From Eublepharis macularius (taxonomy: Eukaryota; Chordata; Lepidosauria; Squamata; Eublepharidae), in the NCBI RefSeq assembly GCF_028583425.1, contig NC_072801.1, forward strand, positions 18,062,001 to 18,126,000: 64,000 nucleotides of DNA. The letters are read 5' to 3'. Position numbers and translations under genes: made by a program. The notes beneath the pieces were generated by a model. That model worked only from the letters and a program-made list of their open reading frames with translations. It searched no databases and was not told where the DNA came from. Of the stretch, positions 1 to 12,400 are shown piece after piece. How positions within the stretch are numbered: position 1 is the stretch's first letter; each line of letters begins with the position of its first letter.

Positions 1-206
1 AGTTATTCTCAGGTACCAGCATTTAAACTGCAGACCAAGGCACACACAATTGTGGGGCGGGTGAGGAGGCTGCTGCCTGTGGGGCTATCAAGATGGATGG
101 CAATTATTGGTGGCCCAGTCACTGGGGAGGAGTTCAGAGTCGGACTAGTGACCTCCTCCTCTATAATAATGGGTGGAGCCCAAGTTGATGAGTAGCTATG
201 CTTACT

Positions 207-460
207 CTAAGTAGCAGCTGCTGACTGCTTTTGTTGTTTAGGCATGCTTTTCGCCTTTTTAACAGGTGGTTTGGAGGCAGCACCTTCCGGACTGGTCAGA
301 TCCGGTGAGTAACATTTCCCACGTTTAGGTGAGTGACCAGGAAAGGGATCATTTGTCACCAAATGGGAATCCAATGGGAAGGATCTGAAGATCTGGCCCC
401 TTGGAACCAATAGCTGCCGTTTGGATTGGGCAGGTGACTCCATCGCAGCAGGTGACTTTA
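207..460 (-). CDS. MARF1: MARF1 coding exon 26 (predicted terminal exon)
   Basis: The acceptor CTGGCAG|TAAAG is the only one I found that fits the required phase; an in-frame stop lies just upstream. It encodes 83 residues ending [16 protein letters not shown] plus a few residues, then TAG at 207-209. The basic KPPVKK stretch resembles the human SPAKKQPKNR region. The human tail NRVKLAANFSLAPITKL is not seen. Either the tail has diverged or the true last exon differs. Confidence 0.6.
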
Positions 461-3400
461 CTGCCAGGGTAACGAGACTGAGCTAATTTTCTCCCACAGT
501 GCTATCTTGGGCCAAGAAGCTCTGTCACTTCTGGCATTTGGCGTGAGCCTCTGACATGTCTGTGTCCTGATATGTTGTGGGTTCTACCCAGACACAGCCA
601 AGACTGGGCTCATTGATGTGAGGCATTTTATTTCTCAACTCTTTAAAAAGCGAATCTTAAGACATGATGAGATCAAATGGAGATACACGAGTGAAGAGAA
701 GAGCTAGGAGGAAGCTAGTATATTTTTTAAATAACGCTTTATGAGACATCACTGTATCCCTTTTCATTCTTTCTGGGGGGTGGGGGAAGGGAATATAGAA
801 GACGACTTATCTGATGATGATCAAGACAAGCGAAGAGCGAAGAGAGAACCTTTCTCATGCGGTGCCAAAAAAGGAACTGAGGGAAGTTGGGCCACTCCAC
901 ACCACTACCCGCGTTTGGTGGGAAGCCCCTGAGTGTGTGCACCCCCTTACAGATTTTAAAAGCTTGAGAAATCTCTCCATGGCTGGTCTGCACATGCGCA
1001 GTCCCAATGTGTGCCTGCACAGAACACCGATCATGAACTAGTAGTTCAGTAACCTATTTGCACATGAGCAGCAAATTCCAGTGAGCAACAGCAACTCATG
1101 ATCTGAGCCATTTTACTGAATACTGACTTGAACCTATTTTGTCTGATTTTCTGAAGCCGGAAAGTATGTAAGATCTAGAAAAATAAGGATTGCAATCATG
1201 TGCACTGTAAAATACAGGAAGGTTGAAACAGGACTATAAAAACCAACAGGCATGCATGGGCAGAAAAATGGCACAAGGTAACTGAAATCTGCCTGTTTTT
1301 TTCATGTGCTAGAAAACATTGATTTTTTTTGTACTTAAAAGGTCTTTCACAGGTATATACCAACAGTAGGAAGCCAACAAATTACAATGCTTTAAGTGAT
1401 AAATGTGAATTTATCCTAAAGCCATCTGAAGCACGTATGAAAGAAATTTACAGAGCAGCTACTGATATTCTAAGGTCTTGTACATGGCACTTTCCAAATA
1501 CACAAGGAAAGAGAGGCATGTTGGTGCATATGGAAGCAGGTATGTCTCACTATCTGTGTGTGCGTGTGTGTGCTGCAGCCAGCCCATTCAGTTGAGCAGA
1601 ATACTTCAGGAAGGATTTCTATCTATGGAAGGCAGAGAACACCACTTGCCTAAGTTTTTGAAATTCTTTTTTTTTTAAAAAAGGCTGAAAAAATTGAGAA
1701 TTTCTGCTTTACTGTAAAACATCCAAAATTGACTTTAAAAAATGGACAACAATTCTATTCCATAGGAAAAACTGATTACATACAGCTAAAATATTGTGGA
1801 TGCCTTTCTCATCAATAATAAAGAGACCTTGCTCACAACATAGTATGTCCAATGTGCTAGCAAGTTTTATCTTTTGAGCTGGAAGCCCATTTTCCTCCTT
1901 ATTCAAGGAGGAAAGATAGAAGTACATCATTTGTACTTTTATCTTGCAGCTTAGGACATCTGGCCCTTTCAGGGGCTGTGCTCATTCTTACCAGACAGGT
2001 TCGATGGACGTTCTTCAAATTGAATGAGGTCTACCGATTCAAGAATGACAGGATCCGGCCTCAGCTGTGGGGAGGGGAGGCAGGAAGGGACCGGCTCACA
2101 CAATAGATCAATGGGAGATGTGTTTGTGAGGCAAAGAAGCTCTTGTTCAGTACGATTCGAAACTGCCAAAAAAACCAAACAAACCCCAGGTTGTACTATT
2201 TTAAAATAAATAACACGTTTCTGAAGATCAGCTTATGGACAGCCAACTGGAGTACTCCCTCAAATTTCCTTGTGGCTTTTTAAACCACCTTCCCCTTAAA
2301 CCGACATCCTGTTAAACTGCATCACAATACTGAGTTAAGCCTATTGAGAGGAAGCCTCTGTTCAAGGTAGGAACCTCCCCCCCCCCACAAATCAATAGTT
2401 TGCTTCATGCGAGGAGTTGGCCATGTGGTTTTCTAGCTCATGGGCTCTGACACCTCATCTTCGTAAGAGGGTGTTACAATGCACATAAATTCTCCCCCAG
2501 TTATTGTTCAAGAACCTGAAGATGAGTCGAGGTTAGAAATCTTCATGTGGCTTAAGACTTCTGTACAACCAAGTCCAGATGAAGCACAAACTATATTCAA
2601 AGAAGGTATATGAACAGAAGGTATTTTTGGACGACTAACTGAAGCATCAGACAATTTGTGGATTTTGAGGGTAGCTGCAAAGATTTTACACCCCCTACCT
2701 AATCAGTAGATGCAGGACGATAAGAACTTTGATAAGAAACCATCAGGTCTAAAAATAAGAGTACCCCATCACATATGAATCAATTCCAATCTTTAGTTTT
2801 CCTCAAAGGCCCTGCTCTATAATTCCCACTGTCAGAGGTAGGGGTGTGCGATCTGGGATTCATGATCCTGCTAAATAGTCGCATTTATGTTGATCCGGCA
2901 TGATCCGACTATGCGTGACCACACTGGAGAATTCTAGATTGGATCCAGGGAGCCAAACTCTGCTGGCCTGGATTATTCAGCCACAGACAGCTGCAGCAGA
3001 GGAAGAACGGCGGTGAGTGAGAGAGAAGCAGCATGAAGAGGCAAGCTCTGCGCTGTGGCAAGCAGAGCGGATTCGCATCCCATTCCGCCCCTCCACCTCC
3101 ACCCAAACACCAAAAGAGCCCTTCAAGCCAGCAGCGGCCACCTTTTAAGCTCCACAACTTCAACGAGCCTTACCCACCCACCCAGCCCCCGCTTCAGTTT
3201 GGCAGGATTCTCTGGTTGGACACTGGTTATGTTGGGCTTTGTTGGGTCAGTTTGCACAGGAGTGGGACTTTCATTTGGGACTGACTTTTGGCTAGGGGTT
3301 GCCTTTGCTTAAGGTTTCCCTTTTTGTGCTTACAATAAATACCAATAAATGACAATAAATAATACACAATCAATTACATTAGTAAAGTGCACAAATGTAT

Positions 3401-6400
3401 AACTGAGTCCAACTGTTAGAATTTAGTAGACCATAGTCACATAAGGAATCGGGTCCAACCTTCCTGAAACGGGGGCGGGGGGGGGCCCTTTAGTGGATAG
3501 GAAGGATTCAGTTCCCTGCAGATTTGTTGAAGTTTGCCTGGAACATTGGCCGGATAAATTTGGGATTCTCTAATCGGATTAGAGAATCTGATGCAGATTT
3601 CAGGGATATTCAATTTCTTTGGTATCCTTGAAACCCAAATCCAGATTGCCTGAATTTTTTTTTATGCACTCCCCTAGTCTGAAGGATGCTGCTTGTTACA
3701 TGGGACAGGGTCTTCTCAGCACCACCACCAAAAGTTACATAACTCCCTCTCCAGGCAGCATGACTTTACCCCTTTCTTTACTGGCCCTTAGATACCAAGA
3801 TAAATCTTTTGCTACACAAGGCATTTAGTATGTGGTTTGATTTTACTTGATTTAGTGTTAAATCTGGTTACATTTTTCAGTGCATTTGACGAACTTTGTG
3901 CCCATCTTCATCACTGTATTCTGTTTTTTTACTTGGATGTAACAGGATGTAACAACTAGAAATATCCCAGCCCAAACTGTTCACTTTACCTTTATTTGGT
4001 GCTTCTACTTTTAATTCTAAAGATTTGCTCGAACTTGGCACATCTGTGACTTGCCCATCATGGTCAGCAAGTTGGCTTCCTTGGTTCTCATCATCAGCAA
4101 CGGGAAGACCAGGTGAGTTAAAACGAGCTACAGGGAGACACATTGGTTGGTAATGTTGAGCTTAAGGGGAAAAACTACTCTTGAAGAAGGGCAGCTCAAC
4201 AACAACAGAGAATTACTTACTTTTCATATCATTCTTAAGGACAACGATTCTCTTGTGCCCATGACCTTTTATCCAGACTACCTGAAGAGCAACAAAAAAT
4301 CTTGTGTGAAAACCCAGAAGGCTGATTCCCCACTGCAATTCCTCAGTTTTAAATTTCAAAACTCTCCATTGACATTTGCCTTTGGGGGCATACTTTCTTA
4401 AAGTTATTAAATTTCATCTTGCATTAAGATTCCCTGAGTTTAAGCATATTTCATCAAAACTGCATGGGACAAAAAGCTAGATTTCCCTTATTCATTTTAA
4501 TTTAAACAAAATGAAATTTCTTTCCTCCTGAAGAGAGTGGCTTGCAAAATGTATCAAATGACAAACTGGAAAAAAAACCTCACATAAACCATCCTAACAG
4601 TAAAACCTGGTCATCATCATTCTGCTGTAGCACAGGGGTTAAGTGGTTCGGCTGCGAATCAGCACTCTACTGGTTCGAATCCCACTACTGCCCTGAACTC
4701 AGTAGGTGGCCTTGGGCAAGCCACTCCTCTCAGCCCCAGCTCCCCAGCTGTATTGTGGGGATAATAATAACACTAACTTGTTCACTGCTCTGGGTGAGGT
4801 ACTAATCTGTCTAGAAGAGTGGTATATAAGCACAGTTATTATTATTATTTGAGCTTTTTTAAAAAAAAGCACACTGGAATAGGGATGGCCTCACGGTACT
4901 TCCTAACAATCAGGCAAGAGGGTAACAATAAAACAAGAGGGTAACTCTCCCTTACCTCCTTCCGTTCCAAAAGCAGAAGCAATGGGCACAAAACCCGTTA
5001 ACTAGGCCATGCATCCATGTACCACCCAAAATGCATCAGCTGTACAAACTAATAAAGTGTTTCAGGTGGGTAGCCATGCTGGCGTGCAGTAGAACAGCAA
5101 GGTTCGAGTCTGGTGGCATCTGGAAGACCAACAAAATTTCCAGGGTATAGGCTTTCTAGAGTCAAAGCTCCCCTTTGGCAATAGCTGTGACTCTTGAAAG
5201 CTTATCCCTTGGAAATCTCATTGGGCTTTAAGCTGCTAAACCTCGAACCTTGCCAAATAAATAAATTAATCCAATTTTTTAAAACAATTTGTTGGGTGGG
5301 CCTTAGGCCAGTGCCACTCTGGAAAGTCTCAGCCGAGTCTACTTCATAGGGATACTGTGATGATTAAAAAAGGGTCAGGGAGATCCCCCCACATGCTGGC
5401 CTGACCTGCTTTCTTGCAAAAGCAAGCCAGCATGTGTGGCTTCTCCCTTACTAGATAAAGAGAGCATACTATCAAGCGCCTTCTTTCTTTTGAATGGAAA
5501 AAAATCTACAGTGCTAAGTCAGGCAAGCCCTGCTCTCCCAAGTATCTGCCTCTTCCTCTGCAAACTGTCGAGGGGACACAACATATCTATAGTTTTAAAA
5601 GCCTATGAAGCTGCACGTTAGTCAACTTGCATATTCTGCAATGTTAAAAAAAATAAATAAAGCAACAATCTACCGGTGGGATTGCCCCCAAGAGTTCCTC
5701 AAGATTATTGTAGCCATATGTTTTGGGATGCAACACCTCTCCTGTGTATTTTGTGTATGCTGTTGAGAATTCATGAAGAAAGATTTGCTGATAATGGTAA
5801 GTGTGAAGCAAACACCTCACTTTCTTGGCGAACACATACAGGTCAGTAAGCTTGACATATTCCACCTCATTGTTGGTTAAGACCTAGAAAGAAAAGTGCA
5901 CCTGAATCATCATCTATGCTCAATACTAACTTTCCATAAAGAAGCATAGCATGCATCAATGTGTAAGCAAAAAGGTAAAAAGGCCAATCAGTTATTATGC
6001 ACAGGAAAATCCCCAAATCCAGCTTTAATTCTTACACTGCCTCTTCCAGTCTGCGTAAGAGACAAATGACACTCAAGCTAGTTGACCACTCACACTGCTC
6101 TCTCATAAAAAGGTGAGAATATTCCTTGCTGCAAGATATTTGAAGTCTCCCTTTTTTATGAAGGATTAGAAGATGGCTCCGTGACCCAAATGCTCAATAA
6201 TGAACTGGTTTGTTTATGGACTGACACCACAGGCAAAAGAAAGCTGGGGGAAAGGGGCAGGGGAGAAGGTTATAAAGGCTTTCTCATTAAAAGGGAGGGG
6301 GATTTTGAAGCCATTTAAGAGAATATTCACAGGTACTCAGGGTGAACTCATGAGTCCCAGTGAAGTTCTGTCCATTTATTCTACCTTTATCCATGCAGAA

Positions 6401-9400
6401 TTAATTTAGAATCCAAACTAGTTGTTTAAACACAAGCAAGAAGCTCTACAAGAAATCAACAGCTGTGAGCTACGGAAAAGTCAAAATAAATACCTTCCCT
6501 GTGCCTACCCCTGCCTTTCATGCCGCCCAAACCCCTGGATGAAAGATGATTTCAATACAGTGACAAAGAGGCTGCAGAAGGCAGTTTAAAGTGCTGCCAC
6601 CCCCTCTCACGGGTACCCATCTTCCACCAGACCTCAAATCCATCCTGGCTCTTTTGCCTAGAATGAGAATTCTTTTTCAACTGCGATGGGCCAAATGCCA
6701 AATTTTGCTCCTGAAAGGACTAGTACGAGGAGCTTGGTCCCAAAACTGCTGTCCCTATACCTTAGGATAATGTCCGTCCCTATACCTTAGGAACTACCAG
6801 CAGCTGTACACATTTCTTGGCCACCAGGACTTTTACGATCCTTGTCTGATTTCTGTACAACTCTGTTCCTGCCCAGGCATTTGCTAGTCATAGTTTTCAC
6901 CCTTGCCCTTACAACAAAGGACAGCAGACACTGTAATCCTCTTGCATTGCAACAATTTCTCCGGCTAGAGGTTTCAGTCTATTTCCTTGCTCATTTCTAA
7001 GAGGCCAAACATGAAAGCTCTTAAGCGGCTCTCCCTTCCACCTTTTCTTCAACATAAACTGTACATCATTTTACATCTGAAGAGGCGATAATCACCTCTT
7101 AAATTCCTCTTTTTGCCTCTGGCCCTGAACTGTCCACGGTAGATAGGAATTGCTCAGTTTTATTGGTTTCTGTCTCTATGTCCATGCCGATTACATGCCC
7201 CCACTTCCCGCCCAAAGCAAGATAATGAACACAGCAGAATGCTCTTCTCTACTAGAAGGCTGAGCGTCACCGAACCATTAAACCAATGTGTTTAATTTTA
7301 ACAAGGAAGGGGACAGAAACCAACCTAGTGGGACCATGTCACTATCCAAGGCACCTCGAGCTAAGCAGTGGTTCCTTACCTCAACGAAGTAAGGCACACT
7401 CATCAGAAGGTCCGTAAAGGTCATGAAGCCATATTCACATGGATTGAGGGGAATATTGTGGGTCGTTTCATAATGCCTTTTAAGGTGCTCAACAGAGATG
7501 GAGGAGGTTTCATCCCAAGTCATCAGCAACACCAGAAGCTGAGCAGTCAAGTTCCGGAGAGACTTTTTATTTATAAGCTGGATCTGTTTACCGGATTCCA
7601 AGTCAACCACCTGAAGACATTTGAAATCAACTAAAATAAATCTGAACAAAGCAAAGTATTACGGGAGGGAATTAGAAAGGTTTGGCCCAGTTTAGGGGGC
7701 GCCGGGAAGAGGACAAAGGAGAGGTTTCACAGGAAACAGGGTTCAATATAACATCTATATTCGTTACCATCCCTACACCACTTCTGAACAAAACAGAAAT
7801 GCGAATTTTCTGAGAAGCCCATAAAACATATTGCTTATCTGCCCCTCCCCATATTGAACACTCACGTATCTGCTGCAATAGGATTCCCTCACCTTGTTTA
7901 TACTATAAACACAATTATCGGGATACCTTCTGCTTGCAAGCACACAAAACCGAAGTTTTAAGAAGTCTAACATTCCTAATGAAGCAATCTAATGATGCTC
8001 AGACCAGCCAGCATCTAAGAAAGTTTTTTATCTTAAAGCTTCCTGCTTCATGATGAGACACTTCCATTTTGCTGTAAAGCTGAACCTTTAAACAGAGAGC
8101 TCTGTCAGTTAAAAACTTGGCATTATTTTGTTTTGAAAGACATAATGATGTAGCTTCAGACCGCCCTGCCGGCAAACAAAGAAGCCCCCAATCTTGTCAC
8201 ACCAAGCAGCATTTCTACATCAACCTTAAAAAGGCTTACCTTTACGACATGACAAAGTTTTTGCATTAGAGCTGGAACAGAGCTGACGTTGTAGTCTTGG
8301 AGGCGCAATGAGTAACCAAATGTTTTTGCGTACTCGGTGAGCATATCTGCCATCATAAGGCATTTGTCTTTCTGAGCGCGGAGCAATTTAACAAACTGGG
8401 CTGCCAAAGCTTTCACCTGTTCTGCGTCTGTTAGAGTGAGAATTTTCTCTTCTCCGCATTCTAATACCTGATGGTGGAATTGAGCTCAGTTAGTAGGAGA
8501 GGGAGAGACTGCAGAAAGGCACTGTTCGAATGCCAAAGAGCACTAGCAATACATGCAGGTTTTTCTTTGCCATTTCACTGAAAATTCAGAACACTTGTTC
8601 TTTAAAAAAAAAACATATTAAGTGTTCTCTCAGGAGTTAACCTGAAGACTTAAAAGCCTTTGAAAACAAGCTTATGAACCATTTAAGAAGTCTGTCCATT
8701 GAGAAAGTACATTACAATCTTTCCAGGGCTTGTTAGTTGTACAGTAAGTGCACAACGGCAGAGATGCACAGGAACAGAGAAATAACCTAGTTTCTTAACT
8801 GAACTCATGGGGTTGGATCCACACTAAACTGGCAATTTCAACCCATTACCGCTTCCAGCTGCAGTCCCCCTCCCCCGTGTCATTGCTGAAGGTCCTAGGA
8901 GCAGCATTTCTTGGAGATCAGTGGGCACCAAGAAAGGAGAGGCAGGAAGTTACATTTTTCCATTGGGAAATTTAGTCAGGATCCAACCCCATGATCCTTT
9001 TCGTTGGTTCTCCTTTCTGTACCCTCCCCAGCCAAGCATACATTTTCACATAGATCCTTGCCCATGCTAGGCATGTATGTAGACTATTGCTACATGCAAG
9101 CGTCTGTGTACTGAGGTAGCATTGCAAGGAACTGTGTGGGCTGGGGTATAAAAACGGAAAGTGAACAGCACAGACTCTTATGCAAGGTCATACACAAGCT
9201 GTCACCACTGAAACAATCTGGTTAGCACAATGGGGCAAGTGCAAGTCCTGCAGGGATCAATAAAAGGACTTTTCTGGGGACATTCAACCGATGTGCTCTT
9301 GTTAGTAGCGGCTGGTCAAATAATCCTCTCTTCCAAGATCCAATCTGTCCTTCAGAGTTTGCACCGTTATGGGATGGGCCAGTTACTGACCTATCAAGTA

Positions 9401-12400
9401 TTTAAGAATGAATGCCTTTGTGAGAAGCAGGAATGCTACACTAGGATTTGGTGCCAACCCGCTTACAAACTAACCCGTGCAACTGTAAAAGAAATATTTT
9501 AAGACTGAAGTACGGGATTTTAAAAGGGTTACCTCTAGCCTTCCCCCTGCCCCAGGTAACTACAACTTACTTGTAAGACATCTGGTATGGCTTCAAAGAG
9601 TTCAAGTAGCTTGGTAAATCCGTAATAGGCAAGTTTGCATTGGCGACCAAAGTGATGGTGGTAAGAAGGGATAAATTTATCAAAAGGCATGCGGAAATAG
9701 GGTTGATGGCGCAGCAGGTCAACTACTTCCTTTGAAAACTGTTTTGTTCTCTCGATTTCCTCCTTGGTACGTTCTAAAAAATGCAAAACACAGTAACTGA
9801 AAAGCAATGTGAGGGAGTAAGACAGTGATGTCAATATTTAGCCCTCCACCAGTTACAAAATGCTCCTTCTCCTGTTCCAGTCAAAACAAGCTACTGCAAA
9901 AAGTTTCCCCATCGCAGACGTTAACCACTTAGGAGACGTTAACCACCGTTAAGGAGACAGGCATTTTGATACAAAAATTAAGATCTTTTAAGCTTACTGT
10001 ATGCTAGGTCACATGCTACATATAAATCTTTCTTATGGGCATAATATAAACATGTTTTTGGACTTTTACCTGTTATGCCTTAAACAGCTTGGGCATTACA
10101 CTAAACTGCAATCAGACATAACCAGGGTCTGATCAAATCCTTGTTAGACAACACACTGGAAAGCAACCTAACCAAAGATGATTGGCAACAAATGGAAGTG
10201 ACTAGCTAATCTGTGAAGCTGGCTTGTTAAACACAGCTTCTATTAACTGTGGCATTTTACCAAAAAACACATTTTTCATAGTCAAACATGAACACCAGAC
10301 GGGCAGTAAGGTTTTAATTTTGAATGCTTATGAAACTGTTAGGCAGCCTTACTTTCTCCCCCCTTTATACTGCATTGCTTACTAGATGTATTATACTAGC
10401 TGTTGTTCAGCATCTTCTAATTATGAAACCTAGTTTATTACCATGGAACTTCAATTAACTCAGAAAGTGCTCTTAACTTACTGAGCACTCATGAGTGCCA
10501 AATATTATTTGACCTCGGTGTCAGTGTGGGTGTGGGTGAGAGAGCGAGGGAGAGAGAGAATGATCTTCAAACGAGGACATACATACCTCTTTTGGGGATA
10601 CAGATGATCATTTCGTTATCCTGTTGGGACAGACAGATTGTTTTATCTGGAATTTCTGATATTAGATCAACTAACTCACATACTCCATATTCAGTAACAT
10701 CCCAGTCTTTTGAGAAACACCTAGAATATTCAGAAAGAAATGAGTTCTAAAGCAATGTGTTGAGTGATCAGATCATTCATTAGGCTAACTAAATGGGAAC
10801 AAAGGGAATGATATCAAAGTCCCATTGAATCTCATCCACCAACAGCACAAAGATATAAACAGTGCAATCAGAACACTTTATTTGAATCAAGACCACCCAG
10901 AAAAAAGACATTTTATTTGTGTTTAATGAATACTATGCAAGATGTACTGGTTCCCGGAACGGCCCAAAAGATTAAAAGGGGGAAAATATAGTGCTTTCTT
11001 AGGAAAAGGATTCAAAAGCAGAGGTCAATCTAGGCATAATGAAGAGGTGGATGTCTGCTTCTCGTCCTGCTGTTAGGGCTTTCAGCAGTTGATGCTTAAA
11101 AATCATCCTTACGGGATGGCCTTGCTCCACCATTAAAAGGTTCTGGAATAAAGTATTATTACAAATAGAAAGTATAGTGGGCCAACAGATTCCAAGAAAT
11201 CCAGAAAATATTTTTCTAGAATTAGATTTAAGACAAGTAGATAAAAACAAACTGGTTACAATAACAACTTTGTTAGCAATTGCTAGGATAGAGATTGCCA
11301 AGAAATGGGGAAATAAGAAAGGGCCCTCACTACAAAATTGGTACGATTCCATCTGGAACCATTTGATATTGGGTAAAGTGGATTGCTCTATAGGCATTCA
11401 GAATTTGGAAGCTTATCGAAATTTTTTTCAAGCAATTTTGTTTCCTATTGTGCAATTTTTGCAGGAAAAAGAAATTGCTTTTTCTAACATTCATTGTCAA
11501 GAACTATTGAATTTCTAGATGTATGGAACTCTTTAGGAATTGTTATATTTAGGAATGGTTATGTTTTAAGTTAATGTGTACAAAGGAGAAGTTTGTATAT
11601 ACACTGGGGTTGGTCTGGTATTGTCATTTTTTAAAAAAGAAATTAATTAAAAAAAACCATCCTTATGGCACTCTCGTACACACGCACTATCTATGAAGCT
11701 CACTAACAGCAGCCAACCCTTGATGCTTTAAAAGGAGTCATTTTAAAATTCTCCATAATTAGTTTTAGAGTATTTGTTTTTGTATCGTTATTTATTTCTG
11801 TCCTGCATTTCTCACTGAGACTCCAGGTGGATTACAAAATGTAGGTCAATACAATCAAATGCCAGGACATTCAACAGGCAATACAATAGGGTATGAATTG
11901 CAAGGCAGAAATTTGAAAACAACCAGAGAACTGATACAGAGCTGAAAACAACACTGAACCAGAACATAAGCAGACAGGCATGACAAACGAAGCTGACGGA
12001 CAGTGTTCCCTTTGTTTATGGCTTTTAAAAAATATTAATAAACATTGGCTGTTGTGGGTTTTCCGGGCTGTATTGCCGTGGTCTTGGCATTGTAGTTCCT
12101 GACGTTTCACCAGCAGCTGTGGCTGGCACCTTCAGAGGTGTAGCACCAAAAGGCAAAGGCAAAACGAAAGGCAAAGCTTCCCACCAGCAATATCACACGC
12201 AAGGAGAGAAATGCCATCAAGACCCTCAATGCAGATCCAGACATCATCATTCTACCAGCTGATAAAGGCAATGCTACAGTGATCATGAAAACAGAGGAAT
12301 ACAAAAAGAAGATTAAGGAACTCCTGGACCCCTCCACCTACAAAAAACTAAAACGAGATCCCACTTGCAAAATCACCAGGCTAACAAATGCGCTGATCAA

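Noticed and set aside
4615-4690. tRNA gene
   Set aside because: A and B boxes are present but the cloverleaf is degraded and the unit continues into a SINE body.
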